The notes: generated from the sequence alone by a model not told the origin. Counted from the first letter of the stretch, positions 8,955 to 18,680 are shown. The stretch: DNA of 40,232 bases from Pseudomonadota bacterium (GCA_023432995.1 JAEZES010000185.1:1-40232), one strand, 5' to 3'. Numbers and translations are program-made.

Positions 8955-9105
8955 GCGAAAGTCTCCGTCGGAAAGCGGTGCGCCCTAGCGCAGGGGCCGT
9001 GTCAGGGGAAGTGGCGGCTCGCCTAGCTCGGCAGTTTGGCCGTCGCCCGCTTGCTTGCGCCAGAGAGCGCCTGGGTCCCCGAGCCGACCCGCCGGCGGCG
9101 TGGCC

Positions 9106-9651
9106 TCAGGAGCTGCGCAGCGACTGCACCGCCGCGAGCGTCCGCGACACGTGCTGGCTCCAGTCGTTGTCCGAGTGGACCAGGACGATCTCGCCGTCCG
9201 GAGCGATCACATACGAGGTGCGGCTGGTCAGGTTCTCGTTGCGCTGGCCGTTGAACTCGAGCGGGACGTCGAACGCCTGGATCGTCGCCGGGGTCGCGCG
9301 CGCCACCGGGAAGGCGCCCGCGCATTCCTTCTTCGAGAACTCGGCGAGATCCTCGAGCGTATCGCCCGACATGCCGATGACCTGCGCGCCGGCGCGCTTG
9401 AAGTCGTTGATCTTCTCGGCGAACGCCTTGGCCTCGAGATTGCAGCCCGGCGTGTTCGCCTTGGGGAAGAAATACAGCACCACCGGCCCCTGGCGGAGCG
9501 CCTGTTGCAGGTTGAACGGGAAGGGCTTCCCGTCGAGCGCGCCCTGCGTCACCAGCGAGGGGACGTGCTGTCCCTGCTGCAACGCGGCAGTTCCTGGAGT
9601 GGCGAGAAGCGCGGCGACCGCGGCGGCGAGCAAGAGGCGGCGTTTCATCAT
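9106..9651 (-). CDS. Exported peroxiredoxin (Bcp/PrxQ-like)
   Basis: A 181-residue protein with an N-terminal signal peptide (MMKRRLLLAAAVAALLATPG), so it acts in the periplasm. The thioredoxin fold follows. The peroxidatic Cys is C70 in FPKANTPGC, matching the Bcp/PrxQ TPGC motif, and a likely resolving Cys is C110 in FSKKEC. It reduces hydroperoxides using a thiol donor. The start was chosen at 9651 because the longer open frame upstream has no signal peptide and overlaps the PBP1A reading in another frame. It sits 68 bp after the PBP1A stop on the same strand. Confidence 0.9.
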   Translation of the reverse strand: MMKRRLLLAAAVAALLATPGTAALQQGQHVPSLVTQGALDGKPFPFNLQQALRQGPVVLYFFPKANTPGCNLEAKAFAEKINDFKRAGAQVIGMSGDTLEDLAEFSKKECAGAFPVARATPATIQAFDVPLEFNGQRNENLTSRTSYVIAPDGEIVLVHSDNDWSQHVSRTLAAVQSLRSS

Positions 9652-9719
9652 AAATTGATTATGCACGCGGGGTCGGACTGAGTCCATATGGGCAATTGTC
9701 GCGCCCGAGGGCGCAGCCT

Positions 9720-12245
9720 CTAGTAAATCCCGCCGCTTTCCTCGACGAAGTCGGTCTGCTGCTCGCCCTCCGCCTGGGCCGGATTGCCCGACAAGGCTCC
9801 GCTGCCGTCGCTGCGCCGGAGCTGGGCGAGGATCAGTTCGCGCAGCTGGTCGGCCTGGCCCTGGCGGCGCGAACGCCTCGGCTCGGTGTCGGGCTTGAAC
9901 GCCTCCCAGATCACCGCCGCCTGCGGCCCGTCGCTCGGCCAGCCGTCGAACACGCGGTTGCCGGTTCGCCGGTCGATCCGCACCATCCGCACGCCCGACG
10001 GGGCGAGGAACGGCCGGCCCGACCACTTGGCGCGGGTTTCCTGCACGAACTGCTTGAAGATCGGTGCCGCGACGCGCCCGCCTTGCGCCCAGCCGCCCAG
10101 GCTGCGCGGCCGGTCGTAACCGAGGTAGACGCCGGCGACGACGTCGGGAGAGCCGCCCACGAACCACACGTCGGTCGGACCGCTGGTGGTGCCGGTCTTG
10201 CCGAACAGCGGCATGCCGAGGTCGCGCAGCACGACCGCGGTGCCGCGCTGGACCACGCCCTCGAGCATGTGGGTGACCTGGTAAGCGGTCCGCGGGTCCA
10301 TCACCTGGCGGCCGCGCTCGCGCAGGCGTGGCATCGGCTTGCCATCCCACTCGTCCATGTTGCAGCCGGTGCATTCGCGTTGATCGGCGCGCCAGATGAC
10401 CTTGCCCCGCCGGTCCTGCACGTAATCGATCAGCGTCGGGGTGTGCTGCACCCCGTTGTTGGCCAGCGCGGCGTAGGCGTTGACCATCTTGAGCACGGTA
10501 GTCTCGCCGGCGCCGAGCGCGAACGACAGGTAGTTCTCGTACTTGCCGATGCCGACGCGCTCGAACGTCCGGTTGACGTTCTCCATCCCCGCATCGGCGG
10601 CAATGTGCACCGTCATCAGGTTGCGTGATTGCTCGAGCCCCCAGCGCATCGTGTGCTCGCCGCCGCCGCCGCCGCCGAAGTTGCGGAAGCACTTCTCGCC
10701 GAGTCCGGCACCCTGGTAGACGCAGTAGCTCTGGTCGGGGACCATCGTCGCCGGCGTCATGCCGAGGTCAAGACCGGTCGCGTAAACGAACGGCTTGATC
10801 GTCGAACCGGGCTGCCGGTCGGCTTGCGTCGCGCGGTTGAAGTCGCTGAGCCGGAAGTCGAACCCGCCCTGCATCGCCAGCACGCGACCGGTGTTGGGGT
10901 CCATTGCCAGGAACCCGCCCTGCACTTCGGGCACTGCGCGCACCGTCCAGGCGTTGCCGCTCGGCGCAGCGGCGGTGACGTCGCCGACCTTGATCGCATC
11001 CGGCAGGCCGGTCAGCGGCGCCTCGCTGCCGTCGGCAAACCCGATCGTCGCGGAGGCGCCGGAGCGCGCGGTGACCACGCCGACGCGCCAGTCCTGGTAG
11101 TTGATGCCGATATTGGTCGACGCGAGCTGCCGGGTCAGATCGCCGTTGTCCGGGTCGATCGTGGCGATCGGACCGTGCCAGGCGCGGCCCCCGGAAAAGC
11201 GCATCAGGCCTGCGCGCAAGGCGCGCTGGGCGGCCGGCTGCATCTGCGTGTCGAGCGAGGTGCGGACCCACAGGCCGCCGGCGTAGACGCTGTGCGGGCC
11301 GTCTTCAGCCTGCTCGCCGTAGCGTTCGATCAGCCGGCGGCGCACTTCCTCGAGGAAATATCCGGCGTCGGCCGAGCGCACTTCCGGCTGCTGGCGGATC
11401 AGGCCGAGCGGCGTGGCCTTCGCCGCGGCTGCCTGCGCCTCGGTGATGTGGCCGTTTTCGGCCATGACATCGATCACGAAGTTGCGTCGCGCGATCGCCT
11501 CGGAGGCATTCGCCGCCCGCCCGTAACGCTCCGGCGCTTTGGGCAGGATCGCGAGGAACGCCATCTGGTGAAGCTCGAGGTCGCCGACGTCGCGGTCGAA
11601 ATAGGCCCGGCTCGCCGCCTGCACCCCGAAGCTGCGCCGGCCGAGCGGGATCTCGTTGAGGTAGAGCTCCATGATCTCGCGCTTGCTCAGCACGTCCTCG
11701 ATCCGCCGCGCGAGAATCATCTCCTTGAGCTTGCGGGTGATCGAATACTCGTTGCCGAGCAGGATGTTCTTGGCGACCTGCTGGGTGATCGTCGAGCCGC
11801 CGACCGCGCGCTGGCCCGAGCCGAGCTTGGTGGCGTAGTCGAACACCGCGTTGAGCGTCCCGGTGATGTCGACCCCGCCGTGGCTCCAGAAGGTCTCGTC
11901 CTCGGCCGAGGTATAGGCGTTGACCAGCTGCGCCGGGAAATCCTTGTACTGCAGCTGCACGCGCCGCTCACGGGCGTAAGAGTGGACTATCTCGCCGTCC
12001 ACTCCGCGGACGACGGTCGGCAGCGGCGGCTCGTAATCGAGCAGCGTTTCCGCATCGGGCAGCCCGCGCGCGAGCAGCAGCCAGACCAGCAACCACAGCA
12101 CGGCGAGGCCGGCCAGGACAATCGAGGCCCAGCGAAACCAGCGCTTGTCGCGCCAGTTCTCGCGAAACCACGCTACGGCTCCGCTCGCTTCGCGGCGGAT
12201 GCGGTAGGTGAAGGATTCACCGGCGGTCGATTGGGTTTCAGCCAT
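9720..12245 (-). CDS. mrcA: Penicillin-binding protein 1A (bifunctional murein synthase)
   Basis: An 841-residue class A PBP that polymerises glycan strands and cross-links peptides at the inner membrane. After a short cytoplasmic tail there is one membrane segment (residues about 40-60). The GT51 glycosyltransferase domain has the catalytic Glu in EDETFWSHGG (E115) and the GGSTITQQVAKN motif (about 149-160). The transpeptidase has the active Ser S481 in GSTIKPF, SRN at 540-542 and KTG at 683-685. ATG 12245 (MAETQ) is preferred over an upstream ATG at 12281 that adds only a basic dodecapeptide. It follows the amidase gene by 86 bp, forming a cell-wall pair. Confidence 0.96.
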   Translation of the reverse strand: MAETQSTAGESFTYRIRREASGAVAWFRENWRDKRWFRWASIVLAGLAVLWLLVWLLLARGLPDAETLLDYEPPLPTVVRGVDGEIVHSYARERRVQLQYKDFPAQLVNAYTSAEDETFWSHGGVDITGTLNAVFDYATKLGSGQRAVGGSTITQQVAKNILLGNEYSITRKLKEMILARRIEDVLSKREIMELYLNEIPLGRRSFGVQAASRAYFDRDVGDLELHQMAFLAILPKAPERYGRAANASEAIARRNFVIDVMAENGHITEAQAAAAKATPLGLIRQQPEVRSADAGYFLEEVRRRLIERYGEQAEDGPHSVYAGGLWVRTSLDTQMQPAAQRALRAGLMRFSGGRAWHGPIATIDPDNGDLTRQLASTNIGINYQDWRVGVVTARSGASATIGFADGSEAPLTGLPDAIKVGDVTAAAPSGNAWTVRAVPEVQGGFLAMDPNTGRVLAMQGGFDFRLSDFNRATQADRQPGSTIKPFVYATGLDLGMTPATMVPDQSYCVYQGAGLGEKCFRNFGGGGGGEHTMRWGLEQSRNLMTVHIAADAGMENVNRTFERVGIGKYENYLSFALGAGETTVLKMVNAYAALANNGVQHTPTLIDYVQDRRGKVIWRADQRECTGCNMDEWDGKPMPRLRERGRQVMDPRTAYQVTHMLEGVVQRGTAVVLRDLGMPLFGKTGTTSGPTDVWFVGGSPDVVAGVYLGYDRPRSLGGWAQGGRVAAPIFKQFVQETRAKWSGRPFLAPSGVRMVRIDRRTGNRVFDGWPSDGPQAAVIWEAFKPDTEPRRSRRQGQADQLRELILAQLRRSDGSGALSGNPAQAEGEQQTDFVEESGGIY

Positions 12246-12331
12246 CTTGGCGCGGCCCTTAGCACGGCGATTCCGTCGCACGCCACACCGATGCGATCAA
12301 ATCCTCCGCGAGTTCCCCCCGGCCGGCGAAG

Positions 12332-13240
12332 TCAGGCGCCCGCCTGACGGGCGAAAAAGACGCGGATCGCCCGAGCCATCACTTCCGCGAACCGCCGCTG
12401 GCCCTCCGGCGAGGCGAGCCGCCCGGCGTCGCCGGGATTGGAAATGAAGCCGGCCTCGAACAGCGCCGAGGGCACATCGGGCGCGCGCAACACGACCAGC
12501 GCCGCCGAGCGCTGCGCCTGCGGGTGGAACGCCAGCAGGCCCTGCCCCTCGCGCAGGATCAGCGAGGCGAACTCGTTCGACCGTTCCTGCGTCCGCCTTT
12601 GGGAAAGTTCAACGAGGATCGCGCTGACGTTGTCGCCCTGCTCGGAGAGACGCACGCCGTTGACCATGTCGGCGCTGTTCTCGCGCGCGGCGAACAGCGC
12701 CGCGGCTTCGCTCGAGGCGCGCGCCGAGAGCGTGTACACGCTCGCACCGCTGATGCCCGATTTGTCGCCCGCGGAATCAGCGTGGATCGAGAGGAACAGG
12801 TCGGCCCCGAGTGCGCGGGCGATCTCGGCCCTTTCCTCGAGCACGAGGAACCGGTCGTCCTCCCGCGTCAGCGCGACGCGCACTCCGCCTTCCCGCACCA
12901 GCTGGTCGCGCAAAGCGCGGGCGAGCGCGAGCGTCACCGCCTTCTCCTTGATCGCTTCGCCGCTAGCCCCGGGATCGTGGCCGCCGTGGCCGGCGTCGAT
13001 CACCACCAGCGGCCGGCCCGGATCCTGCGGCCCTGCAATGGGCGGGAGGCCGACGCCGGCCGACGGATCGGGCAACTCGATCCGGATCACGTAGCCGCGC
13101 CCGAGCAGCGGCGCCCTGACGCCAAGCGCATGGCCGAGCGCATAGAGCCCGGCGAGTAAAATCACCGGAGCGATAAAGACGAGCGCGATCTGCAGGCGGT
13201 AGATCATTCCCCGGGTAATGGTTACCGGCGCGATATCCAT
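12332..13240 (-). CDS. Membrane-anchored N-acetylmuramoyl-L-alanine amidase (Amidase_3)
   Basis: A 302-residue Zn amidase that cuts the bond between MurNAc and the stem peptide, used in cell separation. One hydrophobic segment (residues about 16-38) anchors it facing the periplasm. Zn ligands and catalytic acid are visible: H85 in IDAGHGGHDPG, E99 in GEAIKEKAV, H153 in LFLSIHADS and E262 in FEAGFISNP. There is no AMIN domain, which AmiA/AmiC enzymes use for targeting, so the anchor may replace it. The ATG at 13240 starts MDIAPVTITRG; a second ATG at residue 12 is also possible. The gene diverges from rne. Confidence 0.92.
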   Translation of the reverse strand: MDIAPVTITRGMIYRLQIALVFIAPVILLAGLYALGHALGVRAPLLGRGYVIRIELPDPSAGVGLPPIAGPQDPGRPLVVIDAGHGGHDPGASGEAIKEKAVTLALARALRDQLVREGGVRVALTREDDRFLVLEERAEIARALGADLFLSIHADSAGDKSGISGASVYTLSARASSEAAALFAARENSADMVNGVRLSEQGDNVSAILVELSQRRTQERSNEFASLILREGQGLLAFHPQAQRSAALVVLRAPDVPSALFEAGFISNPGDAGRLASPEGQRRFAEVMARAIRVFFARQAGA

Positions 13241-13654
13241 CGCACCAAGGGAAATTTGCTTGGTCGCGCAATAAGGTTGCCGAGACTTTCCCCCGATGCT
13301 AGCTACGCGGCGTCCGGCGGCTTGGGCCAAATCCCAGGTAGCCGGCCACTTCGGAGCCCGAATCGTCGCTCCGAAATTGCTTGCAGGTTGATGTCCCAAT
13401 GAGAAGCTCGAGCCATTTCGCCAATCCGCAACCTCAGGGTTGCGTCTCGGCGGCGGCTCTCGCGCAGTCCAATTCCCCGCGCCTTCGCATTGCGGCAGAC
13501 ACGTTCCGCGGCGCCCCTGGCCCTGTTGCCGGCGGCGCCTGTTCATTCTCCGTCCGCAGCCGCGGCGGAACCCACACAGATCGGCGCGTCCAGGCGTATG
13601 CCCCGGCCCTCAGCGGCCTGAGCACGACGTCCGCACGCGCCCGGAGACTATTTG
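13241..13654. promoter_or_regulatory. 414-bp divergent region and rne leader
   Basis: This region separates the amidase start from the RNase E start. No protein-coding frame in it looks real. It ends with GGAG eight bases before the rne ATG. A small hairpin, CTCAG-CGGC-CTGAG at 13609-13622, lies about 33 bases upstream of that ATG. A long rne leader is expected because RNase E controls its own mRNA through leader structure in other proteobacteria. Whether that occurs here is inference. I could not identify convincing -35/-10 boxes for either gene. Confidence 0.45.
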
Positions 13655-16342
13655 ATGGCAACGCGCATGTTGATCGATGCGCGCCACCCGGAAGAAACCC
13701 GGGTGGCGGTGCTCAAGGGCAACCGGATTGAGGAGTTCGATTTCGAATCTGCCGAACACAAGCAGATCAAAGGTAATATCTATCTCGCCAAAGTTACGCG
13801 TGTAGAACCGTCGCTGCAGGCGGCGTTCGTCGACTTCGGCGGCAACCGGCACGGCTTCCTCGCCTTCAGCGAGATCCATCCCGACTACTATCAGATTCCG
13901 CAGGCCGACCGCGAGGCGCTGCTCGCCGAGGAGCGCGCCCACGCCGAAGAAGAGGCCGCGTTGCGCGCCGACGAGGAGGACGACGAGCTCGAAGCCGACG
14001 ACGGCGACGATGACCTGTCGCACGTCGAGGAGATCGACACGAGCGAGAAGGACGACGTCGCGACGATCGAGGGCGGCCACGTCGACGACGACAGCGAAGA
14101 CGAGGACGAGGAGGAAGACAGCGTCGACGGCGCCGGGGCCGACGAGGCCGAGATCGTCGTCGATGAGGAAGGCGAGCCAGCGCCCCGGGGGCGCCGGGGC
14201 CGAGGCCGCCGCCAGGGCCGCGGACAGGCTCGGGCCAAGGAAATGGACGAGCTCAAGGCGAAGCGCCAGGCGCTGCGCCGCCGCTACAAGATCCAGGACG
14301 TCATCCAGCGCCGGCAGGTGCTGCTGGTCCAGGTCGTCAAGGAGGAGCGCGGCAACAAGGGCGCCGCCCTCACCACCTACCTGAGCCTCGCCGGGCGCTA
14401 CTGCGTGCTGATGCCCAATTCGAGCCACGGCGGCGGCATCTCGCGGAAGATTTCGAGCGGCGCCGATCGCAAGCGGCTCAAGCAGATCGTCAGCGAGCTG
14501 ACCTTGCCGCGCTCGATGGGCCTGATCGTGCGGACCGCCGGCCTGCAGCGCAACAAGACCGAAATCCGCCGCGATTTCGACTACCTCGCTCGGTTGTGGG
14601 ACGAGATCCGCGAGCGCACGCTCGCCTCGAGCGCCCCGGCGCTGATCCACTCCGACTCGGACCTGGTGAAGCGCGCAATCCGCGACATCTACAACCGCGA
14701 GATCGAGGAAGTCGTGGTCGAGGGCGTCGAGGGTTACAAGGCGGCCAAGGAGTTCATGAAGCTGCTGATGCCGAGCCATGCCCGGCGGGTGAAGCAGTAC
14801 GCCGATCCGGTGCCGCTGTTCCAGCGCTACGGCGCCGAGGACCAGCTCTCGGCGATGTACGACCCGGTCGTGCAGCTCAAGAGCGGCGGCTACCTCGTGA
14901 TCAACCCGACCGAGGCGCTGGTCTCGATCGACATCAACTCGGGCCGTTCGACCAAGGAGCACGGCATCGAGGCGACAGCGCTCAACACCAACCTCGAAGC
15001 CGCGCGCGAAATCGCCCGCCAGCTGCGCCTGCGCGACATGGCCGGTCTGGTGGTCATTGACTTCATCGACATGGAGTACGGATCGAACATCCGGAAGGTC
15101 GAGAAGGCGATGAAGGACGCGCTCAAGGACGACCGCGCGCGCATCCAGGTCGGCCGCATCTCCGGCTTCGGGCTGATGGAGATGAGCCGGCAGCGGCTGC
15201 GCACCGGCGTGCTCGAAGCGACTACGCGGTCGTGTCCGCACTGCGACGGCACGGGGCTCGTCCGCACGGCGTCGAGCGCCGGCCTGTCGGCCCTGCGGCT
15301 GATCGAGGACGAGGCTGCCAAGGGCAAGGGCACGACGATCACGCTCTATGCTTCAACCGAGGCGGCGGTCTATCTGCTCAACGCCAAGCGCGCCGATCTC
15401 GCCGAGATCGAGGATCGCTACGGGGTGACCGTCGAGGTCCTGCCCGAGGGCGAGCAGGAAGGCGCCAAGATGCGCGTCACGTCGACGGGTCCCCGTCCGA
15501 CGACGATGCCCAAGTTCGCGCCGCTGGCCGAGGAAGAGGACGAGCTGCTTCTCGAGGAGGAAGACGAGTTCGACGACGAGGACGAGGCCGAGACCCGCGA
15601 AGACCGCGGCGATGGCGAGGGGCGCGGCAAGCGTCGCCGGCGCCGTCGCGGCGGACGGGGCCGTGCCCGCGAGGACCGCGAAGACCGCGAAGAACGCGAC
15701 GAGCGCGACGATGAACCGTCCGAAGAGGACGGCGACGAAGGCGAAGCGGCCCCGCGCACCGAGGATGGTGGCGAGGCCGGCGAACGCCCGAAGAGGCGCC
15801 GCCGCCGTGGCGGACGCCGCCGGCGCCGTCATGCCGAGGGCGAGACCCACGGCGAGACGGAGGGCTTCGAAGAAGCCGAAGCGGGCGAAGCGATTGCGGA
15901 AACCGAAGCTAAGGACCGGACGGACGAGCCGGAGCCGGCCGCAGAGCCTGCGGAGGACGTGCCGGCGCCGAAGCGGCGCAGCCGTCGCCGCAAAGCCGAG
16001 CCCGCCGCCGAGGAGGTGGCCGAAACCGACATCGAGCCCGCGCCCAAGCCGCGCTCGCGGCGCAAGAAGGCAGCGGTGAGCGAAGTCGAGGGAGCGGCCG
16101 AAGACGATGCCGGGACTGCCGAATCGCCTGCCCCTGCAGAAGCCGAAGGCGAAGCCGTGGCGGCCAAGCCGAAGCGCTCGCGGCGCAAGAAGGCCGAGGA
16201 GGTCGAAGAGCCCGCCGTGGTCGAGCCGGTCGCGGCGAACGATGCGAACGGCGAAACCAGGGCCGACAGCGACGGCGATGCCGGTGATGCCGGCGATGGT
16301 CAGCGTCGCAGCGGCTGGTGGCAGCGGACCTTCGGCAACTGA
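13655..16342 (+). CDS. rne: Ribonuclease E
   Basis: An 895-residue endoribonuclease that initiates mRNA decay and rRNA processing. The S1 domain (KGNIYLAKVTRVEPSLQAAF) is interrupted by a very acidic insert at about residues 85-190, which ends in an Arg/Gly-rich piece. The catalytic aspartates are D426 (LVSIDINSGRS) and D469 (VVIDFIDMEYG), 43 residues apart as in E. coli. The Zn-link CPHC is near residue 527. From about 620 to the end the chain is disordered, alternating acidic and Arg/Lys blocks, and would be the scaffold for RNA and degradosome partners. It closes with an aromatic GWWQRTFGN tail. ATG 13655 is chosen with GGAG eight bases upstream; TTG 13652 is less likely. Confidence 0.97.
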   Translation: MATRMLIDARHPEETRVAVLKGNRIEEFDFESAEHKQIKGNIYLAKVTRVEPSLQAAFVDFGGNRHGFLAFSEIHPDYYQIPQADREALLAEERAHAEEEAALRADEEDDELEADDGDDDLSHVEEIDTSEKDDVATIEGGHVDDDSEDEDEEEDSVDGAGADEAEIVVDEEGEPAPRGRRGRGRRQGRGQARAKEMDELKAKRQALRRRYKIQDVIQRRQVLLVQVVKEERGNKGAALTTYLSLAGRYCVLMPNSSHGGGISRKISSGADRKRLKQIVSELTLPRSMGLIVRTAGLQRNKTEIRRDFDYLARLWDEIRERTLASSAPALIHSDSDLVKRAIRDIYNREIEEVVVEGVEGYKAAKEFMKLLMPSHARRVKQYADPVPLFQRYGAEDQLSAMYDPVVQLKSGGYLVINPTEALVSIDINSGRSTKEHGIEATALNTNLEAAREIARQLRLRDMAGLVVIDFIDMEYGSNIRKVEKAMKDALKDDRARIQVGRISGFGLMEMSRQRLRTGVLEATTRSCPHCDGTGLVRTASSAGLSALRLIEDEAAKGKGTTITLYASTEAAVYLLNAKRADLAEIEDRYGVTVEVLPEGEQEGAKMRVTSTGPRPTTMPKFAPLAEEEDELLLEEEDEFDDEDEAETREDRGDGEGRGKRRRRRRGGRGRAREDREDREERDERDDEPSEEDGDEGEAAPRTEDGGEAGERPKRRRRRGGRRRRRHAEGETHGETEGFEEAEAGEAIAETEAKDRTDEPEPAAEPAEDVPAPKRRSRRRKAEPAAEEVAETDIEPAPKPRSRRKKAAVSEVEGAAEDDAGTAESPAPAEAEGEAVAAKPKRSRRKKAEEVEEPAVVEPVAANDANGETRADSDGDAGDAGDGQRRSGWWQRTFGN

Positions 16343-16401
16343 CGGCGGCGCGTTCCCCTCTCAGTCTCTGATGGGTCCGATGTCACGCGAACGCGACTGG
16401 C

Positions 16402-17208
16402 ATGGCTAACGCGCCGGCCATTGCCATCGTGCTGGCCGGTCAGCGCCGCGGCGCGGTCAACCCGCTCGCGGCGCGCGCCGGCGTGTCGCACAAGTGCCTC
16501 GCGCCGATCGCCGGCAAGCCGCTGATCGCCCACGTGCTGGCCACGCTCAGCGCGCTACCCGACCTTGCCGAGATTCGGATCTCGGTCGAGGACGACGCCG
16601 TGCCCGAACTGCGCGCGGTCGTCGCCCCTTTCGCCGCCGGGGGGGTGCCGATTCGCTTCGTGTCGAGTGCGGCGCGGCTCGCCGATAGTCTGGTTGCCGC
16701 GACGCTCGACGATCCGGGGCCGTTCATCGTCACCACGGCCGACAACGTCCTGCTCACACCCGATGCCGTCGACCAGGTCCGCGCCGCGCTCGCCAGCGCC
16801 GACGCGGTGGCCGCGATGGCGCGCAAGGCCAACGTCCTCGCCGCGCATCCTGAGGGCCAGCGCGGCTTCTACCATTTCCGCGACGACGACTACGCCAACT
16901 GCAACATCTACGCGCTGGCCAACCGCAAGGCGATCGACGCAGGGGCGCAGGTGTTTCGCGGAGGCGGCCAGTTCATGAAAAGCGTCTGGCGGATGATCTC
17001 CGCGTTCGGACTGCACAACATCGTGCTGCTGCGGCTCGGCGCTTTCAGTCGTGAGGCGGCGATGCGCCGGTTGAGCCGCCGGCTCGGGCTGGTGGTTCGG
17101 GCGATCGAATTCACCGACGGGGCGCTGGCGGTCGATGTCGACAACGAGCGCACCTACCGCGTCTGCGAGGAACTGCTGGCACGGCGCCAGGCGCGCGGCG
17201 ACGCCTAG
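16402..17208 (+). CDS. MobA-like nucleotidyltransferase of unknown substrate
   Basis: A 268-residue protein with the N-terminal Rossmann fold of NTP transferases. IVLAGQRRGAVNPLA (residues 9-23) is the nucleotide loop, KCLAPIAGKPLIAHVL (31-46) carries the conserved Lys, and TTADNVLLTPD (around D114) is the metal-binding Asp. The loop has Gly-Gln instead of the Gly-Gly seen in MobA. The C-terminal 80 residues (FRGGGQFMKSVWRMISAFG and so on) match nothing I know. Such enzymes make NDP- or CMP-activated sugars, alcohols or cofactors. It starts 59 bp after rne and may ride on that transcript; no good ribosome site is visible. Its TAG stop overlaps the stop of the convergent PLP gene. Confidence 0.8.
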   Translation: MANAPAIAIVLAGQRRGAVNPLAARAGVSHKCLAPIAGKPLIAHVLATLSALPDLAEIRISVEDDAVPELRAVVAPFAAGGVPIRFVSSAARLADSLVAATLDDPGPFIVTTADNVLLTPDAVDQVRAALASADAVAAMARKANVLAAHPEGQRGFYHFRDDDYANCNIYALANRKAIDAGAQVFRGGGQFMKSVWRMISAFGLHNIVLLRLGAFSREAAMRRLSRRLGLVVRAIEFTDGALAVDVDNERTYRVCEELLARRQARGDA

Positions 17209-18680
17209 ATCAGGGCGCGAAGCGCGTCGGCGATCCGCCGCATGTCGCCTCGCAGGGCCTCGTCGAGCGCGGCGTCGTCCAGCGCGGCAAACTCGACGAC
17301 CTGCGGCATCGATAGGCCGACGCGGAGCGTGCCGCCCCATTCGTGACCGTCGGTGCGGACGCACCGGGCCGGCTGGCCGAGCCGGATGCCGGCCAGCGCC
17401 AGTTCGCGGTGAACGCGCTGGGCGTCTTCGAAGCGGCGCGCGCAGGCCAGGCCGCTGACGTCGAGCGTGACCAGGGTGCGCATTTCGATCGGGTGCTCGA
17501 CCGCCTCGTCGGCCTCTCCCGGCGCGTACGGGCGCACCAGCAGCAATCCTAGCGGCTCAGCCAACTCCTCGCGCAGAGCCTGTTGGAACGCCGCGATGAC
17601 GCGTTCGACGGCCGCCATCGGCAGCGCCTGGAAGCGCTCGAGCTCGAAGATTGAGGCTTCGAAGCGAAGCCACAGCCCCGCATTGCCCTCGTCCGTCAGC
17701 GCCGCGCGACCTGGCCAGCCGACGGGCCACTCGGCACGGCTGAATACGTCTACCAGGCCCGCCGGGAGTGCGCTGACGCGACGGGCCACGGCGGCCGGGA
17801 TCAGCGCAAAGCCGTTGAACGGCGGCCCGCCCATGAACTTGGATCCGGTCAGGAGCACGATGGCTTCCCGGTCGAGGTAGTCGTGCAGCGCTTCGGTGGT
17901 GATCCGCGCCTGGCAAGCGTCGATGACGAAAGTCGCCGCATCGCCCCAGGCCGCCTGCAGTCGATCGATGTCGGCGAGTTCGGGCAGGATCAGCCCGGTC
18001 TTCGAGCCGTGCACTGCGTGCACCAGCGTGTGCCGCGACATCCCGCGGGCGATCGCCAGTTCGGTGTCGATATCGGCGGCGACGGCCGCGCTGGTCCGGG
18101 CCCTGCCCTCGGCGCAGCGGACCGGCACGTCGGCCAGGCTGACACGCTCGAGGCCGGCCATGCATTGTCCCGGAGTAACCGGCACCCCCCGCGCGGTGAC
18201 CTCGGCGAAGAAACGTCCATGCGCCGACTGGATGCAACCGCTGCCAACCTCGTCGGCGCCCAGCAAGACATTGTGGATCCCGTCCGGGGCCCGCGCCGCG
18301 ACGCAGGCGAGCGCGACATACTCGAGATCCGTTCCCGAGGGGGCAAACACGATCGCGCAGTCGTCCGGGAGGCGATAAGCCGCCCGCAAGCGGTCGCGCA
18401 GCTCGTCGAAGCGCGCTTCGCCATCACCGTAGCCCTCGGCTGCCAATCCGGAGACGCGGGCGAATGCGGGACGCGACATGTCGTTCGCGGTCGACGAGGC
18501 GTAGGCCAGCGTCGTCCGCGGGTAAGGGCCCGACAGGTACCGATTGAGCCCGGTATCGGGGTCGAGCGTGATCCGCGCGTCCCCGCCGCTCGCCAGAAGC
18601 GCGATCGCCCGGAACGACGCCTCGTCGGGCTCGAGTTCCGGTGCCAGTGTCGGGAGCCTGAAATCGCGTGTCAGGTGCAT
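17205..18680 (-). CDS. PLP-dependent fold-type I enzyme, unknown reaction
   Basis: A 491-residue protein with the layout of a fold-type I aminotransferase, desulfurase or lyase. The likely cofactor Lys is K281 in LTGSKFMGGPPFNG. The Asp holding the pyridine nitrogen is D254 in FVIDACQARI, 27 residues earlier as expected. The phosphate region is probably FAPSGTDLEYVAL. The N-terminus (DPDTGLNRYLSGPYPR) resembles a substrate loop. I cannot assign a reaction. It diverges from the ATP-grasp gene over 60 bp that contain a 14-bp palindrome, and converges on the nucleotidyltransferase with a 4-base overlap of stops. No Shine-Dalgarno is evident before ATG 18680. Confidence 0.8.
   Translation of the reverse strand: MHLTRDFRLPTLAPELEPDEASFRAIALLASGGDARITLDPDTGLNRYLSGPYPRTTLAYASSTANDMSRPAFARVSGLAAEGYGDGEARFDELRDRLRAAYRLPDDCAIVFAPSGTDLEYVALACVAARAPDGIHNVLLGADEVGSGCIQSAHGRFFAEVTARGVPVTPGQCMAGLERVSLADVPVRCAEGRARTSAAVAADIDTELAIARGMSRHTLVHAVHGSKTGLILPELADIDRLQAAWGDAATFVIDACQARITTEALHDYLDREAIVLLTGSKFMGGPPFNGFALIPAAVARRVSALPAGLVDVFSRAEWPVGWPGRAALTDEGNAGLWLRFEASIFELERFQALPMAAVERVIAAFQQALREELAEPLGLLLVRPYAPGEADEAVEHPIEMRTLVTLDVSGLACARRFEDAQRVHRELALAGIRLGQPARCVRTDGHEWGGTLRVGLSMPQVVEFAALDDAALDEALRGDMRRIADALRALI

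Noticed and set aside
9023..9325. Minus-strand open frame that ends in SGASKRATAKLPS after the peroxiredoxin gene
   Set aside because: Most of it is another frame of the peroxiredoxin gene. Only about 30 codons lie outside, and there is no start signal.
13381..13731. Plus-strand frame in the rne leader
   Set aside because: It overlaps the rne start in another frame and its composition is Arg/Ser/Ala-rich, as expected of chance frames in GC-rich DNA.
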